Of a stretch of 64,000 nt of DNA, positions 34,441 to 45,319 are shown one piece after another. The stretch is from Romanomermis culicivorax (Eukaryota; Nematoda; Enoplea; Mermithida; Mermithidae). Numbering within the stretch: position 1 is the stretch's first letter; each line of letters starts with the position of its first letter. Made by a program: the position numbers and the translations under genes. The notes beneath the pieces are model-generated. The model was given only the letters and a program-made list of their open reading frames with translations. It searched no databases and was not told the DNA's origin. The stretch covers positions 930,001 through 994,000 of the forward strand of contig CAWUHX010000073.1 in the NCBI GenBank assembly GCA_963922205.1, given 5' to 3'.

Positions 34441-37400
34441 AATTTGAGCATCATCTATCAAATATTAGATTGGAAATCTCAAGCCAAATATGACCCTTAG
34501 ACATGCCTGTGGTGACTGGATGGGCGAACCCAGATGTTTGGGGCCCCACAACTTGGGGAGTATGTGAGGTAACAGGGTGAACCTTAAGCATTATTCATTC
34601 CAGACATAGTGGTGCGTCTGGTAAAACTTCATAAATTTTTTCAAGTTGTCAAGTGGGGACCATTAAACCACTTGATATGGATTTAACCAGGTCCTAACCT
34701 CATGCTGGTTGTTATGGCAAGGAGCCAGCATAAAAGCTCCAGCAGACCACAAAAAGTGTTACATTTTCTTAAGAATACCCACCTGCTCTATCAAATTTGT
34801 CATCTTGTTCAACCTGCATAGAAAGTATCCATTTTCATCGTTATTTTGATCACATTTATTGGTTTTGTTATTCATTTTTAAAATTTTTTACAATTGATCA
34901 CATAAGACAGACATATATGGATTAGTTAACATAAAATTGATTGTACACTTTTTTTTGATAAAACCCGTATCTGTATCATTATGTTTCAAAAATACATGAA
35001 TCTGTAGCATCTTCTATCTTTTGAAAGTGTGCTAATTGCCAAGTTTTTTCTATTAATGTCTTTGCATTTGTTTTTGTCTAATAATGTTTTTGCATTGGTC
35101 ATTAATCTACAATGAAAGCATGATTGAATAAGTGCAGACTGAGAGACCCTGTGTACAAAAATTTAATTTTTTAAATTGTACCAAAGCAAATTACTCTTTT
35201 TTGCCTTAAACATCTCTATGCTTAATTCTTACCTCCATAACCATTCCTTTTTCATTGAAGAAAGATGCTCAAATTTACATTCTCAAATTTTCACTTCAAT
35301 CAGAGAATGAATGTTGCAAAAATTATTAATGATTCTTAATACATAGTCATAGCATTGAATTGTAATGATTAACAAAGTTTTATGGGTGCAACTCAATAGT
35401 AGTATTGAGCTACATGAGAAATACACTACTTGCTACTATTGGCAAAAAATTTAATTTTAGTCTTGACCCTTTCAAAAAAAATCCCAACACCATTGGATAT
35501 GTTATACAGTCTCCCAGATAGCACAGTCCCCTGTAATAAATATTCGTCAACATAAAAAAAAAGCTTGGAAATGGTTGAAATTTGGCCTTAATTGATTTTG
35601 TTGCTATTCGTAGTGCCTTGTATTCAGTTTCTATGAGATACATGCATATGTCAAAGTAGTATTTGAATTCAACTCAATCCTGATTTTGAATCCTTATACA
35701 TTTTAAAACATTTAGAAATTTATTCTTTACTTTTCATCACTATTTGTTATGTGGTAGATACACAAATGTTCAACTGGTATGAAAACTGTTGAAAGAGACA
35801 GATTTTGGGAGCCTGATGACTAATCCATGTAATGACAGTTTAGTTAGAATTGATCAAATGCTCCAAGTAAAAGAGCCTATATCATCATAATAAGATGCAT
35901 ACTTGGGCTGCCTTAGAGAAAAAATGTGCGACAAGAGAGTAGTGGCAACATCTGTGGAAAGATGGTTAGTCACAGATTCATTAAGTAGAGTTAGTAGTTT
36001 TCTCATACAAAATTTATGAGTGTACTGAGAACATGGGCTCAGTAACCTCAGTCTTAAAATTGAAGCATTCAAATTTGGTGTAAAACTTGAAATTTTGCTG
36101 CAGCTTCTTGCATGTACTTCTGAGGAGCAACCACAGCCCTTTTTTTAGCACCAGATGAGCATGTGAAAGTTGTTTCCATATACACTCTATAAGGATAAAT
36201 ATGGATGACCCTAGTGATTATAATGCCATTTGCTTCTAAAAACCTACCTAAAAGGGCGTGCACTGTTGAATTGACTGGCATCATAGGTGCTGCATTTCAA
36301 GCACTGTGTTGTTTCCCTCTAACTCTTGCTCAAACTTCGTGCAGAAAATTTGGATCATTGATTAGTGTAAAACTTTCAGGGGTATCAAACTGAATGGCCT
36401 CCCATAAACAGAATGGCATTAGTGGACAGCATACCATCTCAATCTCACTGGTTATTGATCCTTTAAGATTTGAAATTTCATTGTTTGGACATATTTTTGA
36501 TTTCTCAGTGCATTTGAATGACACAAAGAAGAGAAAGAAAGGCTTGTTTGGAAAATAAACCAACAGTTCTTTATACCTGTGCTGTTGGAACTTCATCTCA
36601 ATTAATAAAATTTTGTTATATCTCATAACATACTTTCCATGTACAAGATAACATTATTTTGTACAATTTATCACAGGAAAAAAGCAGAAGGAGAAATGTA
36701 ATTAATTTTTGGTGTCAGGGGACGAATTCAATGATTACTATATTTCCATTTTAATCTAATTTTTAGCGTATTATTTAGTTCTACTTTATTTTGCTCATTT
36801 TAATTTTTACCATACTTTTACTTCTTTTGACAACATTGGAATTATAGCTCAAAAAATTCCCAATACTTGAGGACACTCGATCAAAGCTTTAATGACTGAT
36901 TACTTTTTTATGTGTTAAGAATTTCTGCTTTTCAAAAGCTATTCACTCTGGAGTAATTTTTGTGATCATTCCTCATTCCTCAACACAGAAGTACACTCAT
37001 AAACTTTGGACTTTATAGATTTCAGGACAAGTTTTGCTTTAGCCACTTGACCCCATTCCACTATAATGACAAAATGTGCATAACAAGAAGAACAGTCAAT
37101 CTGATTTCTTTGGATTCAAGAAACAACTGCTATTGCATAATTTGTCAAAGCTTCACAGAGGAATATCAAAAATCTTACCTACAGTAGGACAGCTATACAA
37201 TTACAGTAAAACCAGAGTGTCAACACTGAAATGTTCCAATTCTTTTAAGCCAAGTCTGAATCTTTACCTGAGAAGATTTTTCCGATGTTTTGTCTCAGGG
37301 TTTGAAGTTTGAACAGGGATTGAATAATAAGCCTGAAAAATAAATTCCTCATAAATGTATTAGATAAGTTCTGTGGATAGACAGGCCAACAAAATATATT

Positions 37401-38080
37401 TAATTGGCCTGAGCTGAATACCCTTAGGTAGGTGGAGCATGAAAACAGCTAAAGTTTGAGTCAATAATTTCTGCACATGTGAAAATAATGTCCCAATTTA
37501 TTTTACATTGCAGAATATCTATTGGGCAACATACAGACAGGAGTTATCTAGGAATTATACAATAGGTGTATTATAGTTGATAGTGTAAAGAGTATTTTAG
37601 GTGGCATGTAAAACAGAAAAAGAGTGGAAATAATTAAAAGGTATATGTCCAAGGTAATCTAGCTTTTCTTCCCAGTTTTAAAAGTTTAGATTCTATCCAA
37701 AATGAACCTTTTATTTTACCTTAGTAGAACCCTGTGACCAACTCCTGTCTTCCTTGTCTTTAGCTGGCACTATGGTTGGCACAATAAACACAAGTGAATG
37801 TAGAGTGCCAAAAGAGGCAATATGACCAGGGTAACAAAAATAAAAATATGTATTCTGCTGACCCACAAGGAATCCTGAAACTTGTTCATGTCTCTGAACT
37901 TGAAACAATTGAATTACTCTTCATTGACATCCAATGTTTTGTCAAAACTAGGGCCCAAACAGTATGAGTCATATTTAGACAATTTTTGCAGCAAAGTCAG
38001 TTATATTGCTTAAACTGCAATATTGCTTGAGGAAAAATGAACTACAGAAACAAAAAACTGAGTTACAATTCCCTGTAAAG
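34441..38080. other. AT-rich spacer
   Basis: Apart from the capsid fragment listed separately, only short ORFs without motifs were seen. The spacer ends at the GyA target-site duplication. Confidence 0.5.
36069..36340 (-). pseudogene. probable Maverick/adintovirus-type major capsid protein fragment
   Basis: The minus-strand frame reads 'PVNSTVHALLGRFLE' followed about 12 residues later by 'IYPYRVYMETTFTCSSGAKK' and 'APQKYMQEAA'. Polinton/adintovirus double-jelly-roll capsid proteins have a closely similar conserved block (PVN...LHSLF, then a TYPYRAYxETLL-like segment, then the YKD(T) region). Neighbouring frames (36626-36330 and 36072-35854) may be the flanks of the same gene but match less clearly. 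It is on the opposite strand and 26 kb away from the Maverick polymerase, so it represents another insertion or a rearranged piece. Confidence 0.5.
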
Positions 38081-38084
38081 TGTA
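38081..38084. repeat. target-site duplication of GyA, left copy (TGTA)
   Basis: TGTA directly precedes the 5' LTR and recurs at 52146-52149 directly after the 3' LTR. A 4-bp duplication is in the range known for Gypsy elements. Confidence 0.85.
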
Positions 38085-38560
38085 TGTTGAGGTGGTCTCA
38101 GGTGCACGTGTTCAGCTTCCGGCGTCGGTGCCAGGCGGTTGGACGCAGCGAAAAGTGGCGAGAAAGAAAGATAAATTTGCATAGGTTATTTCTGCCACTG
38201 TTTCGCGTTTTTGCTGTCTTTTTATCATTGTTAAAAAGATTCGTTTTATGGAGCGACGCCGCCATCGCCTACTTATAATTATTTTGTTTATTATTTGTTT
38301 TTGGCGTCGCCACTCGTCACCCAATACAACTTGAACCTGTAAGTTGTTTTGTTTTGTGAGCGTAGAGGTTGGAGTTTTTAAGGATAGGATTGGAGACTTG
38401 GGTAGGAACTCCTGAGGTACGTGCCAAGGTGTTCTGCCTGAGGTTTAGTGAAAGTTCTGGCGAGTATCTGGTGAAACGTCTGGGAGAGTTTTGTGGTTGT
38501 TGTTGTTGTTAGCCTGTGGTCAGAACTGTTGCATAGTGTTGACCCCACAGCTGCCTAACA
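38085..38560 (+). repeat. 5' LTR of GyA
   Basis: TGTTGAGG...CCTAACA, virtually identical to 51669-52145. It includes 'cttataattatt' (about 38273), a possible TATA element, and 'GAGGTACGTG' with a good splice donor at 38417. Confidence 0.95.
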
Positions 38561-38562
38561 AG

Positions 38563-38580
38563 TGGTGGACTCTTAACGCC
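38563..38580 (+). promoter_or_regulatory. candidate primer-binding site of GyA
   Basis: TGGTGGACTCTTAACGCC starts two bases after the LTR, the expected place for a tRNA primer-binding site (which begins TGG, pairing with the CCA tail). I could not identify the matching tRNA. Confidence 0.5.
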
Positions 38581-38668
38581 TCTCACGACGGATAACCGGA
38601 GAACCACCAGAAAAATAACTAAACCTCCTGGGTTTTACTTGCAGTCACATACCGGAAAAATTAAGAAG

Positions 38669-40852
38669 ATGAGTATTCCGGTAGGAAAAATGTTGAGGAC
38701 TCCTCCTAGGTCACATGAACCTAGTGTTTCGAATCTCGACTCTGCTGAAGAACACGCAGCAGTAGAAAAGGTTCAAGCACAGGCGCCTGAGACTGAAGGA
38801 AGGAGAGAGAGTGGAATTGCCGAAATGGCAAGAGTTGAGGAAGAGTTGAGGAGAAGTGGTTTTGAGATGGCTAGGAGAGCCGAGATCGAAACTACTGTAA
38901 GTGGTAGTGTCAGAGGTCAGCAGACCTTTGAGAAGGAGAGACCGACGTCACCCTCAAAGTTGGTCCATCCGATGGCCGAGATGCTGGAGGAGATTAGACG
39001 GAAATCGAAACCGGCGTGGAGGTCAAACATGGTGGACATGAATTACGACGAGTATTACGAGGACGCGCCGGCCGATTTATACGACGACAAATATTCGAGG
39101 CGATACGACCCCGAAATTACGAATTGGAGTCGACGAGAGGATCCAAGGGATCGAGTCGATCCCAAGGATTTACGGATTAACGCGCTGGAGAAGAAAATGG
39201 AATTATTAATAAAAGTAATCGAAAGCGCGCAGGTCAAGGAAAAGGAGTCGGAGGACGATCAACGGAGGAAGATAGGTGAGTCTTCTTACCTTGAGAATAG
39301 AGTTGAGAGAGTTAGTGAACCTAAGAGAGAGGTTCATTCGGAAGTTTATGTAAGGTCTCAAGAGGATAGAGACAAATATTCGGCTAGAGATAGAGGTTGG
39401 ACTGAGGAGCCGCAGAGTTCGAGGAATGCTGAACAAGCACAATCGAATGCCTACGGTTACTCAGAGAATAGGAGGTCGAGGGAAAGGAAGGTGACTATTT
39501 GCGACGAATCGTCCCAGGGAGAGGATAGGTTTTCTCGTCCTACTCCTTGGAGAGATACCGCAAATAGAGCTGACCTTAGCCCTGAGAGGAGAAGAAAGAG
39601 AAAGTCAAAGAGTCGAAAGAGATCTCACAGATCTAGAGCTAGAAGTAGACATTACTTGGATAGTGATAATAGCAGTTCATCTACTTCGAACTCTAGCTCA
39701 AGTGTTGAAGTTGATGTGAGAGATGTGGTAAAGGCCTTGAAACATAGACCTTTACATGATAGTATAAAGCGGAGGGAGGCTTTGAAGTTTTTTACTGATC
39801 TGGAAAGTGAATTTCTGGAGAATACGGCTGATAAAGTGAAGAAAGAGTGTTTGAGAAGGTTGTCTCAGAACACGGCGAGGAGGATAGCGAGAACATCCTC
39901 AAGTTATACAGAAGCGCGGAGAAATATTTCAAAGTATCTCGCGCCGACTTATGATTTGACGATGCTCAAAAGGGAGTTGTTTAATATGAAACAGGAAGAA
40001 GGCGAGTCAGCCTTGGAGTTTTTAAAGAGATTGAGTAATCATGTGGATCTGGTCTATGCAGATCAGAGTGATCAAGTAAGGCAAGAGAATATTATTAATG
40101 CCTTCATTTATAAGAGTAGTCCGTTGTATCAGACGGAGTTGCAGGACGTATTGCCATCGATGAAAACTTGGCAAGACCTTGCATACGCCGTAACTCAAAT
40201 TGATAAGAAATATAAGAATGTGTTTACTACTTTTGGAGCCAAAGATAAACCGATTGTAGTGAATCAAGTTGTAGCGGAGGAGATATGCCCCGAAATTGCT
40301 TTTGTAGGGAATGCTCCGTATGGAAGTACTAAAAAGTATAACCAAATGAAGTCAAGACCACAAAATCAGTTGCAAAAGGCAGTGGAAGAGGAGAGAAGTG
40401 AGGAGAATGCGGAAGAGATGCTACCTGGTCCGTCGCCTCGTGATGTCAAAAAGTCTAACGAGGAGCAGGCCAAGGAGTCTTTTCTAGCTATTCTCTCAAA
40501 GGAATGGCTACAATTGGTTCAGAAAGTAGATAAATTACAAGTTACTCAGAGTGAAGCTTTAAAAGAGTTGACTACTGTGAAGGCTGCGTCTGCTGAAAAG
40601 CAGAAGCAGTTGAAGCAGCAGAGACCCTATTGCATTTATCATAAGAATAATACACATGCTACGGAGGAGTGTAAGACATTAGCATACCGGCGTCAGCAAC
40701 AGCAACGCGGTGGATTTAACCGTGGCATGTCTAATCAATATTATGGTGGTGATAGGAATGCTTCATATAGAGGAAGTTTCAGAGGTAGAGGTGGACCTCA
40801 ATTTGGATTTAGAGGAAGAGGAAGGGGTGCCTATTATGTAGGATTCCCCTAA
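38669..40852 (+). CDS. GyA Gag (capsid, zinc-binding motif, RGG tail)
   Basis: The first ATG of the open frame is at 38669, giving 727 residues. The N-terminal third is charged and disordered. A Ser/Arg/Lys-rich stretch ('[18 protein letters not shown]') lies near 39590-39650. The capsid-like region follows ('[15 protein letters not shown]', '[18 protein letters not shown]', '[18 protein letters not shown]'), resembling retrotransposon Gag domains. At about residues 654-668 '[14 protein letters not shown]' is a Gypsy-type zinc-binding motif. The C-terminus is RGG/FRGRG-rich, which suggests RNA binding. It ends with TAA at 40850-40852, in the same frame as the downstream protease ORF. It would assemble the particle. 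Confidence 0.9.
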   Translation: MSIPVGKMLRTPPRSHEPSVSNLDSAEEHAAVEKVQAQAPETEGRRESGIAEMARVEEELRRSGFEMARRAEIETTVSGSVRGQQTFEKERPTSPSKLVHPMAEMLEEIRRKSKPAWRSNMVDMNYDEYYEDAPADLYDDKYSRRYDPEITNWSRREDPRDRVDPKDLRINALEKKMELLIKVIESAQVKEKESEDDQRRKIGESSYLENRVERVSEPKREVHSEVYVRSQEDRDKYSARDRGWTEEPQSSRNAEQAQSNAYGYSENRRSRERKVTICDESSQGEDRFSRPTPWRDTANRADLSPERRRKRKSKSRKRSHRSRARSRHYLDSDNSSSSTSNSSSSVEVDVRDVVKALKHRPLHDSIKRREALKFFTDLESEFLENTADKVKKECLRRLSQNTARRIARTSSSYTEARRNISKYLAPTYDLTMLKRELFNMKQEEGESALEFLKRLSNHVDLVYADQSDQVRQENIINAFIYKSSPLYQTELQDVLPSMKTWQDLAYAVTQIDKKYKNVFTTFGAKDKPIVVNQVVAEEICPEIAFVGNAPYGSTKKYNQMKSRPQNQLQKAVEEERSEENAEEMLPGPSPRDVKKSNEEQAKESFLAILSKEWLQLVQKVDKLQVTQSEALKELTTVKAASAEKQKQLKQQRPYCIYHKNNTHATEECKTLAYRRQQQQRGGFNRGMSNQYYGGDRNASYRGSFRGRGGPQFGFRGRGRGAYYVGFP

Positions 40853-40861
40853 GAAGATCAA

Positions 40862-42355
40862 ATGTACGGGTATGACCCAGAGTTTGAGAGATACAGGGAA
40901 TTCTGCAGACTTAGGGAGCAAGGCATCCAGTTGCAGAGACAGCCTCAGTTGATGTTACCTGCACCAACTAGTCAACCTGCTATTCAGGGTAGTACTGTCC
41001 AGGATCAGTCTGGATCATTTGTTTCGAACCAGTCGCAACCTAGTTCGCATAACGTAATGGTGACAAGCCATACGGATGTGGATGATGAAAGCGAGCAGAG
41101 TAGAAACAAATCTTCTAGTTTGGTTCTCGGAAGTATTATTCACCTGGATAAGGTGACACCTCTAGAGAAAGTGAAAGAAAGAGATTTGGCTCATGTGAAA
41201 TATGGAAGAAAAGCAATGGACATGGAGAGAAGGTTGTTGGAAAATTATCCGAAAACGGTTCCCTTCTACATAAATGTGGTTATTAAAGAAACGGCTACCA
41301 GAGCTTTAATCGATACAGGAGCTCAGTGTACGGTCATGTCTTCTAAGCTCCTGAAAAGGGCATTAGACGTTGATTATACAGTGTACCCTCGTATCCTTAA
41401 AGTGACTGTAGCTGACGGAAAAGTTGTGCATGCCTATGGGTATGTACCAGTTTGTATGAAGACTGAATTCGGAAGTTTTCCAGTCAATGCTATAGTGTTG
41501 CCAGATGCAGGTGAGGACCTGATCTTAGGCACAGATTTTTTAGCACACCCAGATTTAGGTGTGGTGATTGATTTCAAAAGGAATGCCATGATGATACAAG
41601 GCATTGAGAGAAAGATTGGCGTAGTTCAAGTTCCTTCTGTAACTACTGTGCAAACGGTAATGGAAGAAGTAACTAAAGTCAGTGTGGCGTCGACTGATTG
41701 CATAAATCAAATTGTTTATCCAAAAGTTTGTCTGCTAAAGACAACTGTTGCAATTGTTGCATGTAGTAAAACCTACATTCCATATGGAACAGATGTTTTG
41801 ATGAAGGCAAAGCTTTGGGATCAACATGGAGATGCCACGTTGAACGGAATTATTGTCGAATCAAAGGATTCTGAAAGGAAGTTCAGAATGGAGAAAGCGG
41901 TTGTAGACGGGTCACAAGAAGAGTTTGTAGTACTAATCTCCAATACCACAGGTTCTGGATGTCGGTTTGAGAGAGATCAAATCATTGGCTATACAGAATC
42001 TATGCTTATTGAAGATGATCATACGTACAAGAAGGTGAAGGAAATGAATAAGATAAAGGAGGAAGAGGAATATCAGACATGTATGGTAAAGGAAGGAATG
42101 CCTGCATTATCAAAAGCTGATTCTGTAGAGTTCTATACTTCACTATGCAAGATGATATCAAAGGCAAAAATATCGGAAGAGAAGAAAACAGAAGCTATAG
42201 AATCTTTGTTGAAGTACAGAGATGTCTTTAGCTTGCCTGGTGATTCGGCTACTACAACCCCAGCTCTGACATGCAAGATAGATACAGGAGATGCAAGACC
42301 TGTAGCAAAGAGATATTACAGAGCTTCAATTAATAGTCGGCCAGGAGTAAGGTGA
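40862..42355 (+). CDS. GyA protease and N-terminal Pol region
   Basis: This is the same frame as Gag, restarting at the ATG ten bases after the Gag stop. The retropepsin is near residues 135-240: 'TRALIDTGAQCTVMSSKLL' (catalytic codons from 41312), 'VADGKVVHAYGYV' and 'GEDLILGTDFLAHPDL'. A connecting region leads to 'TGDARPVAKRYYRA', the N-terminal edge of RT, where TGA at 42353-42355 ends the ORF. That stop cuts RT from its first 25-30 residues and probably arose by CGA-to-TGA mutation. How Pol is translated past the Gag TAA (readthrough, reinitiation or a spliced RNA) is not shown by the sequence. Confidence 0.9.
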   Translation: MYGYDPEFERYREFCRLREQGIQLQRQPQLMLPAPTSQPAIQGSTVQDQSGSFVSNQSQPSSHNVMVTSHTDVDDESEQSRNKSSSLVLGSIIHLDKVTPLEKVKERDLAHVKYGRKAMDMERRLLENYPKTVPFYINVVIKETATRALIDTGAQCTVMSSKLLKRALDVDYTVYPRILKVTVADGKVVHAYGYVPVCMKTEFGSFPVNAIVLPDAGEDLILGTDFLAHPDLGVVIDFKRNAMMIQGIERKIGVVQVPSVTTVQTVMEEVTKVSVASTDCINQIVYPKVCLLKTTVAIVACSKTYIPYGTDVLMKAKLWDQHGDATLNGIIVESKDSERKFRMEKAVVDGSQEEFVVLISNTTGSGCRFERDQIIGYTESMLIEDDHTYKKVKEMNKIKEEEEYQTCMVKEGMPALSKADSVEFYTSLCKMISKAKISEEKKTEAIESLLKYRDVFSLPGDSATTTPALTCKIDTGDARPVAKRYYRASINSRPGVR

Positions 42356-42367
42356 CATATAAAGGAG

Positions 42368-45319
42368 ATGTTGGATCAAGGAGTGATCGAGCCCTCGAAG
42401 TCACCGTGGGCTGCACCCTTGTTCCTGGTTGGAAAGAAAGATGGAACTACGAGACCAGTAGTTGATTTTAGAGGTATAAACGAAGTGACCAAGGATGATA
42501 AATATCCCATCCCGAGAATGGATGACTATTTAGATTGCCTTGGAAGAGCTAAGTTCTATACGACTCTAGATTTGAAGTCGGGATATTGGCAGGTCCCGAT
42601 GGAGGATGAGAGCAAGGAGAAAACGGCTTTTATATGCCAAGAGGGCTTGTTTCAGTTTAAAGTGATGCCGTTTGGATTGAAGAATGCACCTGCTGAATTC
42701 CAAAGGATGATGGAGAGAATCCTTGGGGATTTGGTATGGAAAATTTGCCTAGTGTATATAGATGATATTATCATCTTCTCGAATACGTTCGAGGAACACT
42801 TAGAGAATTTGAACTTGGTGCTAGAAGCGTTGAGGAAGGCAAAGTTGACTCTTAAGCCAGAGAAATGTGAATTTCTTCCCGAGAAGGTGCACTTTTTAGG
42901 GCACATCTTGGACGCGAACGGAATTTCTCCGGATCCTAAGAAGGTCAAGGCGATAACGGAATTTCCATTCCCGGATTCTGTTAAGAAAATGCAAAGATTC
43001 CTAGGTATGCTACAATGGTGTAAGAAATTTATACCAGACCTAGCAGCACTAGCTGAACCTTTGTACAAATTAACAGGCAAGAAGGGAACATGGAATGTAA
43101 CGGAGTTGCATTACACAACTTTTGAGAAGCTCAAAGTAGCATTGACCTCAGTACCTTTCTTAAGACATCCAATTTTAGATGGATCTGCACGATTCATTCT
43201 TCAAACGGATGCCAGTGGAATTGCATTGGGAGCAGTGTTATGTCAAGAGACTGACTCGGAACGTTGGGTAGTTGCCTACAATAGTCGGATATTGCGGGCA
43301 GAAGAAAGGAAATGGTGCGCCACCGAAAGGGAATGCTTAGCTGTGGTTTACAGCCTTAAAATTTACAAACATTATCTTTTGGGCAAAAAGGTCAGGATTC
43401 AAACTGACCATAAACCATTATTATCAATGAGGGTCAACACACAGACTAATGACAAACTCAAGAGGTGGTACGCATTCATTTGCCAGTTTAATCACAAGTT
43501 GGAGTACGTGCCTGGCAGACAGAATGCCATGGCAGATTTCCTCTCCAGGAAGGAGGAACCGGATGAGCAGAAAGAGAAGTTGCCACCAAAATGGGAGCTT
43601 ATCTTTCAGAAAGAAGATGTGAAATCTCTTACTGAAGACGAAGTCCTTAACCAAAACCACAAAGTTTTAGTGAAACAACTTCGGGAACTCAGAGGTGATG
43701 AAGTGGATGAGGCTGTAGGAGTCTTCACTCCGGTGAAGATGGCCACAGCTTCAGTGGCTTCAAATTATGGTATTAGTGATGAAACTCAACTTAATATTTC
43801 TCCAGAATTTGATAATTATCAAACGCCTGAGAAATATGAAATTGAGGCAGTAGTCACTAGACAAATGGCAAAAAACTTGCAGCAGGAGGAAAAAGGACAT
43901 CCTCCTGGGCAAGCAAAACCTAAAGAAGAGGTGAAGAGAATATTTGAACCGAAGGAGAAGGAGTTTGAAGAAGCCCCAGAAATTGAAGATGGTAGACCGA
44001 AAGGGCTTATCTCAAACGCCTTGATGTCAAAGTTGCAAGGAAAGGATAAAGATCTAAAAGTGATCTTCGAGAAACTAGGTGCTAATAGTGGCACCAAGTC
44101 TCAAAGTAACTTTTATATCGATCAAGGGATACTATATAGAGAGACTTTTGGCGAGGCAGAGGATCAAGTTGTTGTCCCCTCTGTTCTCAAAAAAGTTGTC
44201 CTGCATCAGTATCATGGAGCAGTGATGATGACGCATCAAGGGTTTAAGAGAACCCTTGCTATTATAAAAAAGCGGTTCTGGTGGCCGAGCATCGAGAAGG
44301 ATGTTCGGAGCTGGATCAGCTTTTGTCCGATATGTCAAATCGCGACTCCAGGAAAGGCTACAATTCCGCCATTGAATCCAATCATTCCTAGAGGACCATT
44401 TGACATAGTCTCTGTAGATATTGTGGGAATATCTCCCATGAGCGAGAAAAGACCGTATGTGATAGTATTTCAAGATTACTTTACAAAATGGGTGGAAGCA
44501 GAAATGATCCCGGATCAATCTGCTGTAACCATTGTGGACAGTTTTCTTCGAAATATTGTGTTCAGGCATGGAACCCCGGTGAAATTGTTGAGTGATAACG
44601 GTTCATGCTTTACAGCTGATTTGATGACGTCAGTCTGTAAATTGTTGGAGTGTCAGAAGATTTTCACAACTGCCTACCATCCACAAGGAAATGGAATGGT
44701 TGAAAGGTTTAACCAAACCTTGATCAAGCAGTTGCGAAAGGTTGCTATAGAGGATTCAGATAAGTGGGACAGATATTTGCAATCTGTCGTTTTTGCATAC
44801 AATGCCACACCCCATACCTCAACGAGATGTTCTCCATTTGCCTTATTGAGAGGTCATGAGGCTAATTTTGGCATTAGTATTGGTGTTGCTAGAAACATAG
44901 TTCTGCCGATGAACTATGAGGCTTATAAGCATATACTAACCGAAAGCTTAGTAGAAACTTATGAGACCATTTCAGAGAATATCAGGAAGGCTGCGGAGAG
45001 CAGTAAAAAGTTTTTTGACCGTAAAGCAAAAGCTCATGATTATTCCGTCAATGATTGGGTTTTGCTGAAAGTCGATAAACAGAAAAAACTGGGTCTGCCG
45101 TGGCAAGGACCATATGTTGTTACTGATAATAGGAGATTATCAGAGAATGTGCTTGAAATCGCTCACTGGAGAGAGCCGCTGAAAAAGCAGGTGGTATCCA
45201 TGAGCAGGTTAAAGCACTTTCGCTACGAGACCGGCAGATGGCTGCAGTCTAACGACGTGTCATCTAAGGACACGCAGTTTACTGTAGATTCAAAAATTGA
45301 TAATTATAAACTGCCGTAG
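42368..45319 (+). CDS. GyA reverse transcriptase, RNase H and integrase
   Basis: A 983-residue frame. RT: 'EMLDQGVIEPSKSPWAAP', 'RPVVDFRGINEVT', 'FYTTLDLKSGYWQVPM', 'FKVMPFGLKNAP' and 'LVYIDDIIIFS' (YIDD at 42755-42766). RNase H: 'FILQTDASGIALGAVLCQ', 'ATERECLAVVY', 'VRIQTDHKPLLSM' and 'RQNAMADFLSRK'. Integrase: zinc domain 'HQYHGAVMMTHQGFKR' with 'CPICQIAT'; catalytic D in 'VSVDIVGISP', D in 'LLSDNGSCF' and E in 'NGMVERFNQTL'; GPY-type end 'LPWQGPYVVT'. All catalytic residues are present. The ORF is in the same frame as Gag and protease, and the only break is the TGA at 42353. It is a Ty3/Gypsy-type Pol. Confidence 0.95.
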   Translation: MLDQGVIEPSKSPWAAPLFLVGKKDGTTRPVVDFRGINEVTKDDKYPIPRMDDYLDCLGRAKFYTTLDLKSGYWQVPMEDESKEKTAFICQEGLFQFKVMPFGLKNAPAEFQRMMERILGDLVWKICLVYIDDIIIFSNTFEEHLENLNLVLEALRKAKLTLKPEKCEFLPEKVHFLGHILDANGISPDPKKVKAITEFPFPDSVKKMQRFLGMLQWCKKFIPDLAALAEPLYKLTGKKGTWNVTELHYTTFEKLKVALTSVPFLRHPILDGSARFILQTDASGIALGAVLCQETDSERWVVAYNSRILRAEERKWCATERECLAVVYSLKIYKHYLLGKKVRIQTDHKPLLSMRVNTQTNDKLKRWYAFICQFNHKLEYVPGRQNAMADFLSRKEEPDEQKEKLPPKWELIFQKEDVKSLTEDEVLNQNHKVLVKQLRELRGDEVDEAVGVFTPVKMATASVASNYGISDETQLNISPEFDNYQTPEKYEIEAVVTRQMAKNLQQEEKGHPPGQAKPKEEVKRIFEPKEKEFEEAPEIEDGRPKGLISNALMSKLQGKDKDLKVIFEKLGANSGTKSQSNFYIDQGILYRETFGEAEDQVVVPSVLKKVVLHQYHGAVMMTHQGFKRTLAIIKKRFWWPSIEKDVRSWISFCPICQIATPGKATIPPLNPIIPRGPFDIVSVDIVGISPMSEKRPYVIVFQDYFTKWVEAEMIPDQSAVTIVDSFLRNIVFRHGTPVKLLSDNGSCFTADLMTSVCKLLECQKIFTTAYHPQGNGMVERFNQTLIKQLRKVAIEDSDKWDRYLQSVVFAYNATPHTSTRCSPFALLRGHEANFGISIGVARNIVLPMNYEAYKHILTESLVETYETISENIRKAAESSKKFFDRKAKAHDYSVNDWVLLKVDKQKKLGLPWQGPYVVTDNRRLSENVLEIAHWREPLKKQVVSMSRLKHFRYETGRWLQSNDVSSKDTQFTVDSKIDNYKLP

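Noticed and set aside
38639-38668. Upstream extension of GyA Gag starting at TTG
   Set aside because: No ATG; the first in-frame ATG is at 38669.
42652-43080. 142-codon minus-strand ORF
   Set aside because: Antisense of GyA RT.
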